A DNA stretch of 36,510 nt from positions 1-36,510 of the forward strand of contig SVDC01000038.1 in NCBI GenBank assembly GCA_015058045.1, read 5' to 3'. Made by a program: the position numbers and the translations under genes. This DNA is from Cellulosilyticum sp. (GTDB lineage Bacteria > Bacillota > Clostridia > Lachnospirales > Cellulosilyticaceae). Shown here piece after piece: positions 1 through 7,759 of this stretch (the first letter of the stretch is position 1; every line of letters begins with the position of its first letter). The notes below the pieces were generated by a model. That model did no database searches and was not told the origin of the DNA. It was given only the letters and a program-made list of their open reading frames with translations.

Positions 1-1457
1 TACTCCTCCAACATCGCTGCAAGCTCTTCAATCCCTGCATTTACTTCCGCTTCGAGCTTCTTAATATTGGCAAGAATCTCTTTTGGATGAGCATACTCTA
101 CTTCTTCATACTCAATCTCTTTATACTTATTAATTGAAAGGTCATAGCCATTCTCTCTAATCTCCTGTACATCTACAAAGAAGCTTTGTTCAGTACGTTT
201 TCTATCTTGCTCTTCTTCTAAATGATTAAAACGCTCAATAATATCTGGAATATCATTTTCCTCAATAGATTGTCTCTTATCATCCAATGAATAGCCATCA
301 GCTTTCATATCATAGAACCAAACTTTATCCGTTCCACCTGCTCCAGTCTTAGTAAAGATCAGGATAGCTGTACTAACTCCTGCATAGGGTTTAAATACAC
401 CACTTGGCATAGAGATGATTGCTTCTAGCTTATTATTATCCACAATCTCTTTTCTAATGTCTTTATGAGCATTACTACTTCCAAAAAGTACCCCATCTGG
501 AACAATCGTTGCACTTCTACCACCTATCTTAAGTACCTTTAAGATAAGTGCTAAGAATAAAAGCTCTGTCTTCTTTGTCTTAGTGACTTTCAAAAGGTCT
601 GCTCTTACGGATTCATAATCTAATGATCCTTTAAAGGGTGGGTTCGCAAGTACTAATGTGTACTTCTCCATATCTTTGTTGTTCTCCGATAGGCTATCTC
701 TGTACTCGATATTAGGATTATCTACACCATGAAGTAACATATTCATTGCCCCAATACGAAGCATGGTTCTATCCATATCAAAGCCATAGAACATATCATT
801 GTTATAGTGTTGTTTAAGACCTGCATTTAAGAATAGGTCACTGTGATTATCTCTTAGATATTCACTAGCCGCTACTAAGAATCCTGCACTTCCCATTGCA
901 GGGTCAATAATAGCATCTGTTGGTGTGGGTTTCATCAGTTCAACCATCATCTTAATAATATGTCTTGGGGTTCTAAATTGACCATTCGTTCCTGATGTCG
1001 CCACTTTAGAAAGTAGATACTCATAAATATCTCCCTTTGTATCTCTATCTTTCATATCTAGTCCATTGATTCCATCTACAACTTTTGAAAGAAGCAATGG
1101 TGTAGGTACTTTGAAGATTGCATCTCCCATATACTTTGAATAAGCTGAATCTCCATCTTGATGTAAAGTCTTAATAAAAGGAAAGACCTCATTTAATACA
1201 ATGTGGTACATCTCTTCTGCTTCTTTATCCTTAAATTGACTCCATCTTAAGTGTTGTTTATCAGGTGGGAACATGCCCTCATAAGGCAGTCCTAAGATCA
1301 CCGCATCACTTTCTTTAGCTGTTTCCACTTCATCTAGTTGTTTAATAAAAAGCAAATATGTAAATTGTTCAATCATCTCAAGAGGGTTCGTAAGCCCTCC
1401 TGTCCAAAAAGTCTCCCATATCTTGTCAATCTTATTTCTAATTTCTCCTGTAAGCAT
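1..1457 (-). CDS. hsdM: Type I restriction-modification methylase subunit HsdM (3' end at window edge)
   Basis: This is the DNA N6-adenine methyltransferase subunit of a type I restriction-modification system, which works with HsdS and HsdR. Reading the minus strand from ATG at 1457 gives an open frame of 485 codons to the window edge. It begins MLTGEIRNKIDKIWETFW, typical of the HsdM N-terminal helical domain. The AdoMet-binding motif DPAMGSAGFL is near residue 190, and the catalytic LANPPFKG (NPPF) motif follows near residue 265. The start has a weak GGGGTG ribosome site. The final two bases in the window read TA, so either the stop codon lies just across the edge or the frame continues. 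HsdS and HsdR, if present, would lie to the left. The frame looks intact. The family call is firm. Confidence 0.93.
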   Translation of the reverse strand, partial: MLTGEIRNKIDKIWETFWTGGLTNPLEMIEQFTYLLFIKQLDEVETAKESDAVILGLPYEGMFPPDKQHLRWSQFKDKEAEEMYHIVLNEVFPFIKTLHQDGDSAYSKYMGDAIFKVPTPLLLSKVVDGINGLDMKDRDTKGDIYEYLLSKVATSGTNGQFRTPRHIIKMMVELMKPTPTDAIIDPAMGSAGFLVAASEYLRDNHSDLFLNAGLKQHYNNDMFYGFDMDRTMLRIGAMNMLLHGVDNPNIEYRDSLSENNKDMEKYTLVLANPPFKGSLDYESVRADLLKVTKTKKTELLFLALILKVLKIGGRSATIVPDGVLFGSSNAHKDIRKEIVDNNKLEAIISMPSGVFKPYAGVSTAILIFTKTGAGGTDKVWFYDMKADGYSLDDKRQSIEENDIPDIIERFNHLEEEQDRKRTEQSFFVDVQEIRENGYDLSINKYKEIEYEEVEYAHPKEILANIKKLEAEVNAGIEELAAMLEE

Positions 1458-1496
1458 TCTGTCACCCCACTTTAAACATTTATAATTTCAAATTTT

Positions 1497-1625
1497 TTAA
1501 ATAATTATATTAATTATATCATTATTTTGGATTATATTGTTGAAAACCATTGCTAATACTCCGAATTGATGATTTAGAATAACAAACAAAAAACAAATAC
1601 CACCTATAATAAAGCACTTATCCAT
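1497..1625 (-). CDS. Small hydrophobic peptide, 42 aa, hypothetical
   Basis: I do not recognise this peptide. It begins MDKCFIIGGICFLFVIL, which is a single likely membrane segment, and ends in an Asn/Ile-rich tail. I chose the ATG at 1625 because AAGGAG lies six bases upstream. A longer frame from 1682 would start inside the terminator of the gene before it. It sits just upstream of hsdM on the same strand and just after that terminator. It could be a small membrane or toxin-like peptide, or a chance frame with a good ribosome site. Confidence 0.4.
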   Translation of the reverse strand: MDKCFIIGGICFLFVILNHQFGVLAMVFNNIIQNNDIINIII

Positions 1626-1671
1626 TACATACTCCTTCTTTCTATATACAGGAATATTTGCGCCTTTGCAG

Positions 1672-1741
1672 TAAAAAAACACCCCCAGCTTTCATTCAGT
1701 ACCATTTAGCTAGGGTATTGATGTTCTACCTGAGAGTGTTC
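1672..1741 (-). terminator. Rho-independent terminator of the phosphotransferase gene
   Basis: On the minus strand an 11-bp stem (AACACTCTCAG with CTGGGGGTGTT, including two G-U pairs) encloses a loop of about 40 nt that has its own small TACC/GGTA stem. A run of seven T follows directly. It lies just downstream of the phosphotransferase stop. Confidence 0.7.
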
Positions 1742-1749
1742 TTCCTTTT

Positions 1750-2733
1750 TTATTTCATTGTATTTTCTAGATACTTAACCTTATGCTTCAACTTTTTAAT
1801 CAATTCATTCATCCAGTCTGGCATTTCATCAACAGGTTCACTTAATACATGCAAAATAGTAGCATATTCCTGTAAACGAACCAAACGTCTCATAAGCAAA
1901 AATGAGTGTTTTTGTTCATCTGTTAAGTCTGTTTCACTTTGATAGCCTTCCAAAAAAATACATTCAGCATTATCCACATTATCATCTTCAATGACATCAT
2001 CAAGTGCGTCCAATGCTCTTACAATATCTAGTGCATACCAGCAACAGATTGCATCGTCAAAATCAATTACATTGAATATACTATCTGTTGCATCATAGAA
2101 CACATTATCTGGTTCAAAATCATAATGAATAACCCCATAATTAAGGGGAGAAATTGGAAGGTGCTCTAATTCACTGCAAACAGCCCGATATTCTGCCCGA
2201 ACCATTTCCGGCACATCATATTCTTTAAGCCTATCGCCAATTTCATTAAGCAAATCATTATAATTACGGTATTTTTCAGTGCTTGGGTATTCTTTCATCA
2301 ATGAATGAAGTTTACCAAGTATCTGACCGTAACCTCTAACAATGTAAGGGGTTCCTTTGGTATCTTCTAGACTATCACCTGACACTCTTGCAAAACAAGA
2401 CACATTATATTTTCCCCATTCTGTATGAACTTCTTTGACAAATTCCCCAGTTTTCATAGCCACCGGCTTCATTGCAGGAAATCCCTTTTCATTCAACCAC
2501 TTAATTAAATCAATCTCCGAAACAACATTCATAAATTTCTTTTCTTCGGATGGGGACAGTCTTAGGAAACACACCTGATTCACATCATTTTTTAAACGAA
2601 ATGGATAAATTGCATTAGATGAAATCCTAAAATAGGATAACATCTCATCAAGACTTTCTTCGTCATATTCATAAAACGCAAGACATGTTCTTGCTAAATC
2701 GTAATTTTCATATAAATATTTTAATTTAAGCAT
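1750..2733 (-). CDS. Phosphotransferase (aminoglycoside phosphotransferase/APH fold family)
   Basis: This is a 327-residue kinase-fold protein of the APH/choline kinase superfamily, which uses ATP or GTP to phosphorylate a small molecule. The catalytic loop VIHYDFEPDNVFYD is near residue 205; it is the HxDxxxxN motif, with Phe replacing the usual His/Leu variants. The metal-binding NVIDFDDA follows near residue 225. The N-terminal half holds the nucleotide-binding lobe. The substrate is not predictable: relatives include antibiotic kinases and RdoA-like protein kinases. The ATG at 2733 is preceded by AAAGGG at short distance. A 19-residue leader ORF and a 7-bp hairpin lie directly upstream, the layout of ribosome-sensing attenuators on some resistance genes (inference). 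A strong terminator follows. Confidence 0.8.
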   Translation of the reverse strand: MLKLKYLYENYDLARTCLAFYEYDEESLDEMLSYFRISSNAIYPFRLKNDVNQVCFLRLSPSEEKKFMNVVSEIDLIKWLNEKGFPAMKPVAMKTGEFVKEVHTEWGKYNVSCFARVSGDSLEDTKGTPYIVRGYGQILGKLHSLMKEYPSTEKYRNYNDLLNEIGDRLKEYDVPEMVRAEYRAVCSELEHLPISPLNYGVIHYDFEPDNVFYDATDSIFNVIDFDDAICCWYALDIVRALDALDDVIEDDNVDNAECIFLEGYQSETDLTDEQKHSFLLMRRLVRLQEYATILHVLSEPVDEMPDWMNELIKKLKHKVKYLENTMK

Positions 2734-2745
2734 AGTACCCTTTCT

Positions 2746-2763
2746 GCAGGCACTTTTGCCTGC
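2746..2763 (-). promoter_or_regulatory. Hairpin between leader peptide and phosphotransferase gene
   Basis: A perfect 7-bp stem GCAGGCA/TGCCTGC with a 4-nt loop lies between the leader peptide stop and the AAAGGG ribosome site of the phosphotransferase gene. The upstream CAGGCAGG tract offers an alternative register for pairing. The position suits translational or transcriptional attenuation, but the site is not shown to be sequestered. Confidence 0.45.
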
Positions 2764-2766
2764 CTG

Positions 2767-2826
2767 TTAATGTTTAATATCCACCATTTTCATAATCTCT
2801 TTTTTAGCACGGCGTGTAGTTCTCAT
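2767..2826 (-). CDS. Leader peptide, 19 aa, upstream of the phosphotransferase gene
   Basis: The short frame reads MRTTRRAKKEIMKMVDIKH then TAA. It has a near-perfect AAAGGAGG ribosome site eight bases before ATG, far stronger than that of the downstream gene. The N-terminal half is rich in Arg and Lys. It ends 33 bases before the phosphotransferase ATG, with a hairpin in between. The role as a regulatory leader is inferred from strength, size and position. Confidence 0.6.
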   Translation of the reverse strand: MRTTRRAKKEIMKMVDIKH

Positions 2827-2922
2827 GCCGATCGCCTCCTTTCAATATTACAAAATATTTTTTATCTTTCGTAATTATATCATACCATATCTATTGTCCT
2901 ATTCAACAATATAATTCAAAAG

Positions 2923-2956
2923 TCCCCTCCTCGAACCTTACAGCCCGGGGAGGGGA
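2923..2956. repeat. Inverted repeat TCCCCTCC/GGAGGGGA
   Basis: An exact 8-bp inverted repeat with an 18-nt GC-rich loop containing GGTTCGA on the minus strand. CTTTT follows on the minus strand. It lies about 100 bases upstream of the leader peptide. It may be a weak terminator or attenuator, or the edge of an inserted segment. Confidence 0.4.
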
Positions 2957-3086
2957 TTCTATATTTTACTTAATTTTCAGTAACCGTTAATTAAACGATA
3001 GCTTACTTGTTATTGATACATAATGCCTCTGTCAAAATCAGTATCAGTTTATCTTTTATCTTTTTTCTTTTATCTTTAAACACGCT

Positions 3087-3282
3087 TCAATATGCATAAT
3101 CCAATGTCTTGATAATATAATTATACAATTCTTCAACGGACAGTTTTTTTAAAAATTCTCCAGTTTCAGCTTTTACAAGTTCATTTGCAGTTGTAATAAT
3201 TCGTAGCCTGTCTTACTGTGGTATTGTTGTCATTTATGTATCGCCTAATCTCCATCCCACGTTCTTCTATATATCCTTTCAA
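3087..3282 (-). pseudogene. Relics: SpoIIID-like N-terminus joined to an unidentified C-terminal fragment
   Basis: From 3282 to 3181 the minus strand reads a 33-residue frame that contains YIEERGMEI, RYI and TVRQA and ends at TGA. It matches the N-terminal helix-turn-helix region of the sporulation regulator SpoIIID in pattern, but it stops where the recognition helix should be. In the +1 frame, a second stretch of about 37 residues (ANELVKAETGEFLKKLSVEE within it) runs on to TGA at 3087. I do not recognise that piece. No ribosome site is visible for either. Two unrelated fragments in overlapping frames suggest decayed DNA. The rest of 2960-3458 shows no gene. Confidence 0.45.
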
Positions 3283-3327
3283 AAAAATCCCCTACAATAC
3301 GCTTTCTACATTGTATGTAAGGGGGGG
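3281..3327 (-). terminator. Terminator-like hairpin after the AraC relic
   Basis: On the minus strand, CCCCTTACATACAAT pairs imperfectly with ATTGTAGGGG and is followed by A and seven T. It lies about 130 bases after the AraC-type reading frame. Confidence 0.55.
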
Positions 3328-3458
3328 ATAATAAAATATGACTTTTTAATAATTTGGTTGAAAAATATTCATCTTTCAATCTCTACGCAAAACTGAAAGA
3401 TTCCAGTGAATTCCCCCTATTTTTATTTAAAGAAAACCATACGTTCACAGCCATAACA

Positions 3459-4161
3459 TTATTTTTGTCTCACTGGATACCATAACTCAATATAACCATA
3501 CTCTCTGTCTCCTCCGTAAATCTCAAAATTCGCTCCCTGAACTCTCTCATAATTAGCTGTCGGCAGCCATTCTGAATAGAATCTCTTTTGCAAATTTCCT
3601 AAGACTTCTCCGAAATTCTCATCCCATCTGAACTTTTGGGATGGAAAAATAGCATAGGTCTGCGATGGAATATGTTGCACTACATAACCATCTGTTTTTG
3701 AAGTATCGGACACAAAAGAACATAACATATACGGAAAAGTGTTTCCTTCTGTATCCCTATAATTCTCTACACCATGAATCTTACATAAATCCTGTGCAAC
3801 AAAGTTTGGCGGATCACCGGACGCATCAAACAACTTTTCGTATGCACCATTTTGATGCGACTTTTGCCAAAGTTGGGCTGGACTTGTAAATCCTTCTTCT
3901 CCTGACAAAGATGCAATAGTCTCAATCCCAAAAATTTCAAAGGCTTCTTTAGTTTCAATTCTGTAATTCAACTGCTGCTTGTGTCAAACGTCTTCTGCGT
4001 ATGTACTCAGCGAGTGGTACATCCGTAACAAACGAAAACATTCGTTGAAAATTATAAGAAGAACACCCCGCCTGTTGTGCTACACTTGAAAAATCAATCT
4101 CCGCAGTCAGATTCTTTTCAATGTAGTCAAGTGCTACATTCATTTTCATTAACATATCCAT
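3459..4161 (-). pseudogene. AraC-family regulator with GyrI-like effector domain, broken by internal deletion
   Basis: The frame from ATG 4161 (good AAAGGAGG site) encodes the first helix-turn-helix of an AraC regulator: [17 protein letters not shown], then [11 protein letters not shown] and [10 protein letters not shown]. It ends at VELQN and TGA. The next frame (3971-3459) starts exactly where the effector-binding domain normally begins ([17 protein letters not shown]) and runs for about 170 residues to VRQK. The second helix-turn-helix, about 60 residues in family members, is missing, and the two halves are out of frame. The 13-base sequence TGAATTACAGAAT at the join encodes the end of one half in one frame and the start of the other half in another. 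This points to deletion between two short direct repeats. The product would be non-functional unless the stub has a role. Confidence 0.82.
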
Positions 4162-4300
4162 ATCATCTCCTCCTTTCGATTAAAGTATAGTTCCGTTAAT
4201 TAATTCTTTCGCAACTATTTGTGCACAATTTTGTTGTAACATCAAATTCAAATTTTCTATTCCCTACAAATTGGAATTGCATAATAGAAACTTATTTATA

Positions 4301-4786
4301 TTACTTTCTTTCAATTGGAAAATATAAATCCTCAATAGATATCTTCTCCGCGTACATCTCTCCTGGCGATACTATATGAAACATAGGGTATCTTTCTTTT
4401 TTTCCTTCTCCATTTTCATAAGCCTTAAACTTATCACTTTCTGCTGCCCACTTCATAAGTTCCTCACGAGTATTTAGCCAATCTGCCGCTTGGTCAAAAT
4501 CTGCATCCATGCATGAAGCAACCGCAAAAAGTCCACTTGGAAGATCCACTATTTCAAATCCTCCGCATTCTTCCACTTTTGCACCTGCCGGGAGAGCATA
4601 GAACCACTCCTGTACACCAAGACGTTCGTTATACCACATAAAGTCACGAGGATATAATTCATTTTTCAGTGATGCATGATATGCACTAAACCAATTATTA
4701 AAATTCTCGAATCTTTCTCCATCAGAAAGCGGTCCTGAATACACCGCTTTCATTTCAGGTATATTAACAATACGAATGTTCTGCAT
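4301..4786 (-). CDS. GyrI-like/AraC effector-binding domain protein
   Basis: This is a 161-residue stand-alone effector-binding domain of the GyrI-like/SOUL type. These domains bind small hydrophobic molecules in MerR and AraC regulators, or act alone as drug-binding proteins. It opens MQNIRIVNIPEMKAVYSG, the typical first strand, and ends in EDLYFPIERK, matching the usual closing LYFPI motif. I placed the start at 4786 because AAAGGAG lies nine bases upstream; a longer frame to 4822 has no ribosome site. It lies upstream of the broken AraC gene, which carries its own effector domain of the same superfamily. The gene itself appears intact. Confidence 0.75.
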   Translation of the reverse strand: MQNIRIVNIPEMKAVYSGPLSDGERFENFNNWFSAYHASLKNELYPRDFMWYNERLGVQEWFYALPAGAKVEECGGFEIVDLPSGLFAVASCMDADFDQAADWLNTREELMKWAAESDKFKAYENGEGKKERYPMFHIVSPGEMYAEKISIEDLYFPIERK

Positions 4787-4870
4787 AAAACCAATCTCCT
4801 TTACAAATTCAAATAAACACATGCTTTCTAACTCATTGAAGCTTGAATGTATCTGTTTCCTATAAATAGG

Positions 4871-5236
4871 CTATATCATTCCTATACATTCAACAACCTT
4901 ATCGTTCCACTCCTGTAAACTAAGCCCTCTTTGTGATAAATAATGCACTTTGGACATCAACTTTGGCGGAACACATTTTTCTATTTGTTGTTTATATTGT
5001 TCAGGCACGATACAAGCAAACAGATAATCAGACAATACAATTTCGTTACATCAATATTATTTTTTTCTGTGCACAGAATAAGTCCGATAGAAGGATTATC
5101 ATCTTCATCATTAACCCCTGTTGCGTAGTAATTCAAATACATGTTCAATTGCCCTGCCGCTTCCGGCGAAAATAATCTCCGTTATTCACTACTAATCCTC
5201 CCGTCTCACGAATTTTCATATTTGCTTTCATTCTAC
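4871..5236 (-). pseudogene. DUF1016 (YhcG-type PDDEXK nuclease) relic plus unidentified tail
   Basis: Around 5165-5045 the minus strand encodes GQLNMYLNYY followed by DEDDNPSIGLILCTEKNN. This is the hallmark of the C-terminal DUF1016 nuclease domain found in YhcG-type proteins. The frame is then lost. A different frame from about 5060 to 4871 reads FACIVPEQYKQQIEKCVPPK and HYLSQRGLSLQEWNDKV to a stop; I do not recognise it. Upstream, a further short frame starts at 5236 (MKANMKIRETGGLVV). At least two frameshifts are needed to join the pieces, so this is decayed. DUF1016 genes often travel with type I restriction systems, which fits hsdM nearby. Confidence 0.6.
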
Positions 5237-5655
5237 CACACTCCCCCTATTTATTCCATGATATCATTTACCTAAATGTATGAAACAGAGGTGTGTCACG
5301 CCCTACTCCATAATTCCTTAAAATGCAAACTGGCAAGCAGTGCATCTGTACTACAAATGCCTCTTGTTGGGAAATTTCCCAAGCCCTTATAAACAGTTCT
5401 TTCAAAACTGGCTACGTACATAAATGTGCTATTCAATCACTTCCCAGATTTCATCAAACCAATGTAACTCTTTAACGATCCTATCCTCAGCTTTTTGACA
5501 ACTTCACTGCCTGATATGAGCAAGCAATTAAGCTTTGTGAAGGTCAAATCTCCAAGGACGAATATGATGAATGGCGTTACCCAAATAATAGATAAGTTGT
5601 CCATTGAGAATAGACTTTTGAGCAAAACCCAAATAAATTCACCATTCAAAGCACG
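5237..5655. other. Intergenic stretch with no supportable gene
   Basis: I see no intact gene here. On the plus strand near 5530-5590 one frame reads AIKLCEGQISKDEYDEWRYP, which looks coding in composition but has no start or continuation. It may be a fragment of a mobile-element protein. The rest looks like accumulated debris. Confidence 0.4.
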
Positions 5656-5658
5656 AAA

Positions 5659-5696
5659 AAAAGGTCCTACTGAACATTCATTCAGTAAGACCTTTT
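5659..5696 (-). terminator. Terminator after the guaA fragment
   Basis: A 16-bp stem with one mismatch (AAAAGGTCTTACTGAA with TTCAGTAGGACCTTTT on the minus strand) and a 6-nt loop, followed by further T. It lies about 55 bases after the stop of the guaA fragment and so kept the usual downstream layout of a real guaA gene. Confidence 0.75.
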
Positions 5697-5751
5697 CTAT
5701 TGGACTTAACTTCAAAACCTCATAAACACTAGGTTCTTTTGAAATCACATT

Positions 5752-6103
5752 TTATTCGAACTCAATCGTTGCTGGTGGTTTTCCTGTGCAATCGTATAGG
5801 ACACGGTTAACCCCTTTAACTTCATTTACAATTCTAGTAGTAACTTTTCCAAGTACTTCCCATGGAAGATCAGCTGATTCTGCTGTCATGAAGTCACTTG
5901 TTGTTACTGCACGAAGTACTACTGCGTAGTCGTAGGTTCTTTCGTCTCCCATGACACCTACTGAGCGCATATTTGTAAGGGCTGCGAAATATTGACCTAA
6001 GTTTTTATCTACGCCTGCTTTTGCGATTTCTTCACGGTAGATCCAGTCAGCATCTTGTACGATACGTACTTTTTCTGCTGTTACTTCACCGATGATACGG
6101 ATT
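5752..6103 (-). pseudogene. guaA: Truncated second copy of guaA (3' end only)
   Basis: This fragment encodes the last roughly 116 residues of GMP synthase, in frame to its own TAA stop. It includes [32 protein letters not shown] and [10 protein letters not shown]. It aligns base for base with 16139-16490 of the intact gene: scattered differences in the stop-proximal half and near identity in the part nearest the break. Identity ends abruptly at 6103, where the sequence becomes IS982-related. There is no start and no N-terminal glutaminase or ATP-PPase region, so it cannot make GMP synthase. Confidence 0.93.
5762..5787. repeat. 26-bp exact repeat of guaA 3' end (partner at 16149-16174)
   Basis: This stretch next to the stop codon of the guaA fragment is identical to 16149-16174 in intact guaA and lies in the same orientation. 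It is a possible attachment-site core, since the guaA 3' end is a known island insertion site. Confidence 0.5.
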
Positions 6104-6167
6104 TATTTCAGCTTGTCTTATAACAAGTGGACTTTTTAGGTTTTTATACTATGTGGCCACGAGATAG

Positions 6168-6596
6168 CCTTTAAAAGATTTCTTTTTAGTTTCTTATGTT
6201 ATTATTGATGATATTTTCCACAAAATCATTCCTGATCATATACGCTTTAGACGTAATTATTCGGAATCCAAGTTATCAGATAGCGAAATTATAACCCTTG
6301 CTATAGTTGGTGAAATTCATAGTATTTCATCTGAAAAAGCTTGGTTTAACTACATTTGCAAGAATTTTAAAGACTTGTTTCCTAATCTAGGACATCGCAC
6401 ACGATTTAATAGAACAAGACGAAACCTTGAATCTGTTATAAATGCTATTAGAAAAGAAATCGGAAACTATCTAGGATATAACCAGTCTGATATTTATATT
6501 GTAGATAGTATGCCTATTCCAGTCTGCAGTTTTGGGAGGGCTCAAATAAATATATTTCAAAAATTTAATATGCCATTATATAAATTCCATCAATAA
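6168..6596 (+). mobile_element. IS982-family transposase relic, truncated at both ends
   Basis: An open frame without a usable start runs from 6168 to the TAA at 6596. It reads IDDIFHKIIPDHIRFRRNY, LSDSEIITLAIVGEI, GHRTRFNRTRRNL and then DIYIVDSMPIPVCSFGRA. The last motif holds the first catalytic Asp of the IS982 DDE domain (family form DSFPLPVC). The frame ends soon after at FHQ, so the second Asp and the Glu are missing. Full-length IS982 transposases are about twice as long. The left edge abuts the guaA fragment. I cannot identify terminal inverted repeats. It is not mobile on its own. Confidence 0.8.
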
Positions 6597-6624
6597 CATC
6601 ATATATATATCTATTTCTTATAAC

Positions 6625-6659
6625 AAAAAAAGATAAGCTAGATTTTACTCCAACTTATC
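6625..6659 (-). terminator. Terminator of the fructan operon
   Basis: GATAAG pairs with CTTATC on the minus strand, extended by G-U and A-T pairs, and is followed by seven T. It lies just after the fructokinase stop. Confidence 0.7.
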
Positions 6660-6669
6660 CCTATCTTTC

Positions 6670-7632
6670 TTATCCCCTAATCATCTCTTGTATTTCTTTT
6701 TGCTCTGGCATAACACGTAAAGCGCCCTTTCTTGTTGTTACAATAGAAGCAGCAGCATTAGCAAACTCAAGCATCTCTTCTAATTTCTTAGCATCGAAAT
6801 TTTCTAATCCACTCATAAGCACCTTATGTAGCACGCAACCCATAAATGTATCACCTGCACCCGTTGTTTCTATCGTATCCTTTCTAACAAAAGCTCGCTT
6901 TTCCACCATTATATCATTATAGTATGCACGGCTTCCTTCCTTACCCATTGAAACAAGAATAAGTGGAATCGCATACCTTTCCTTTATTTTCTCTACACCC
7001 TTGTTATAATCTGTTTCCCCTGTAAGCCATTCAATCTCGTTATCTGAGATTTTTAATATATCACATTGACTTAGTCCATATTCTACTTGTTCCCTTGCCA
7101 GTTCCATTGAATCCCATAAAGGTTCTCTAATATTAGGATCAAAAGACACAATGGCACCACTTTTTTTAGCATATTCCACAGCATATTTAGTCGCTTCTCT
7201 CACTTCTTCATGCGTCATAGACAGTGTTCCAAAGTGAAATATTTTTGTCTTTTCCAATACCTTAGTATTAATGTCGGCTTTTTTCAGCATCATATCGGCA
7301 CCTGGATTTCTATAGAAGGAAAACTCTCTATCTCCATCCTTTTTAGTTTCAACAAATGCAAGGGTTGTTCTACATTCTTTATCCATACAAAGATTGGATG
7401 AATCAATGCCAACTTCATTTAATACACCTTTTAATTTTCTCCCAAATAAATCATCTCCAACTTTTCCAATAAACCCAGTCTTATGACCTAACTTTATCAG
7501 CATCGCCAATACATTACATGGTGCGCCTCCTGGATTGGCTTCAAATAGGGTATTCCCCTGTCCTGACATTCCGTTATCTGTCATATCTATTAATAATTCG
7601 CCTAATGCAATCACATCAAATTGACTCATCAT
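6670..7632 (-). CDS. Fructokinase (PfkB/ribokinase family)
   Basis: It phosphorylates fructose released from sucrose or fructan, feeding glycolysis in the cytoplasm. The protein is 320 residues long. It begins MMSQFDVIALGELLIDM, carries the first PfkB signature NPGGAPCNVLAMLIKLG near residue 40, and has the catalytic signature TIETTGAGDTFMGCVL near residue 255, where the Asp is the base. I chose ATG 7632 (7629 is equally possible) because AAAGGAAAGGAAA precedes it. A longer frame to 7719 would start inside the upstream hairpin. It is the last gene of the fructan operon, following the intracellular GH32 enzyme. The hairpin between the two may lower or uncouple its expression. Substrate assignment rests on context as well as family. 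Confidence 0.87.
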   Translation of the reverse strand: MMSQFDVIALGELLIDMTDNGMSGQGNTLFEANPGGAPCNVLAMLIKLGHKTGFIGKVGDDLFGRKLKGVLNEVGIDSSNLCMDKECRTTLAFVETKKDGDREFSFYRNPGADMMLKKADINTKVLEKTKIFHFGTLSMTHEEVREATKYAVEYAKKSGAIVSFDPNIREPLWDSMELAREQVEYGLSQCDILKISDNEIEWLTGETDYNKGVEKIKERYAIPLILVSMGKEGSRAYYNDIMVEKRAFVRKDTIETTGAGDTFMGCVLHKVLMSGLENFDAKKLEEMLEFANAAASIVTTRKGALRVMPEQKEIQEMIRG

Positions 7633-7677
7633 CCTAACATTTCCTTTCCTTTCCTTTAGCGTACTATTTATACATAT

Positions 7678-7735
7678 AAAAATTGCTGCTGAACTTATTG
7701 ATACATTCGGGGGTATCAATCCAGCAGCAAATTTT
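7678..7735 (-). terminator. Long hairpin between sucrose hydrolase and fructokinase genes
   Basis: Arms AAAATTTGCTGCTG and CAGCAGCAATTTTT enclose a second stem, GATTGATAC with GTATCAAT. The minus-strand 3' arm ends in five T. It could be an intercistronic terminator allowing partial read-through, or an RNA-stabilising or processing element. Confidence 0.65.
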
Positions 7736-7759
7736 TATTCCATTTAATCTAACTTACTA

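Noticed and set aside
5437..5748. A 103-codon minus-strand frame and a 76-codon plus-strand frame
   Set aside because: No ribosome site or recognisable motif, and they cover the guaA-fragment terminator.
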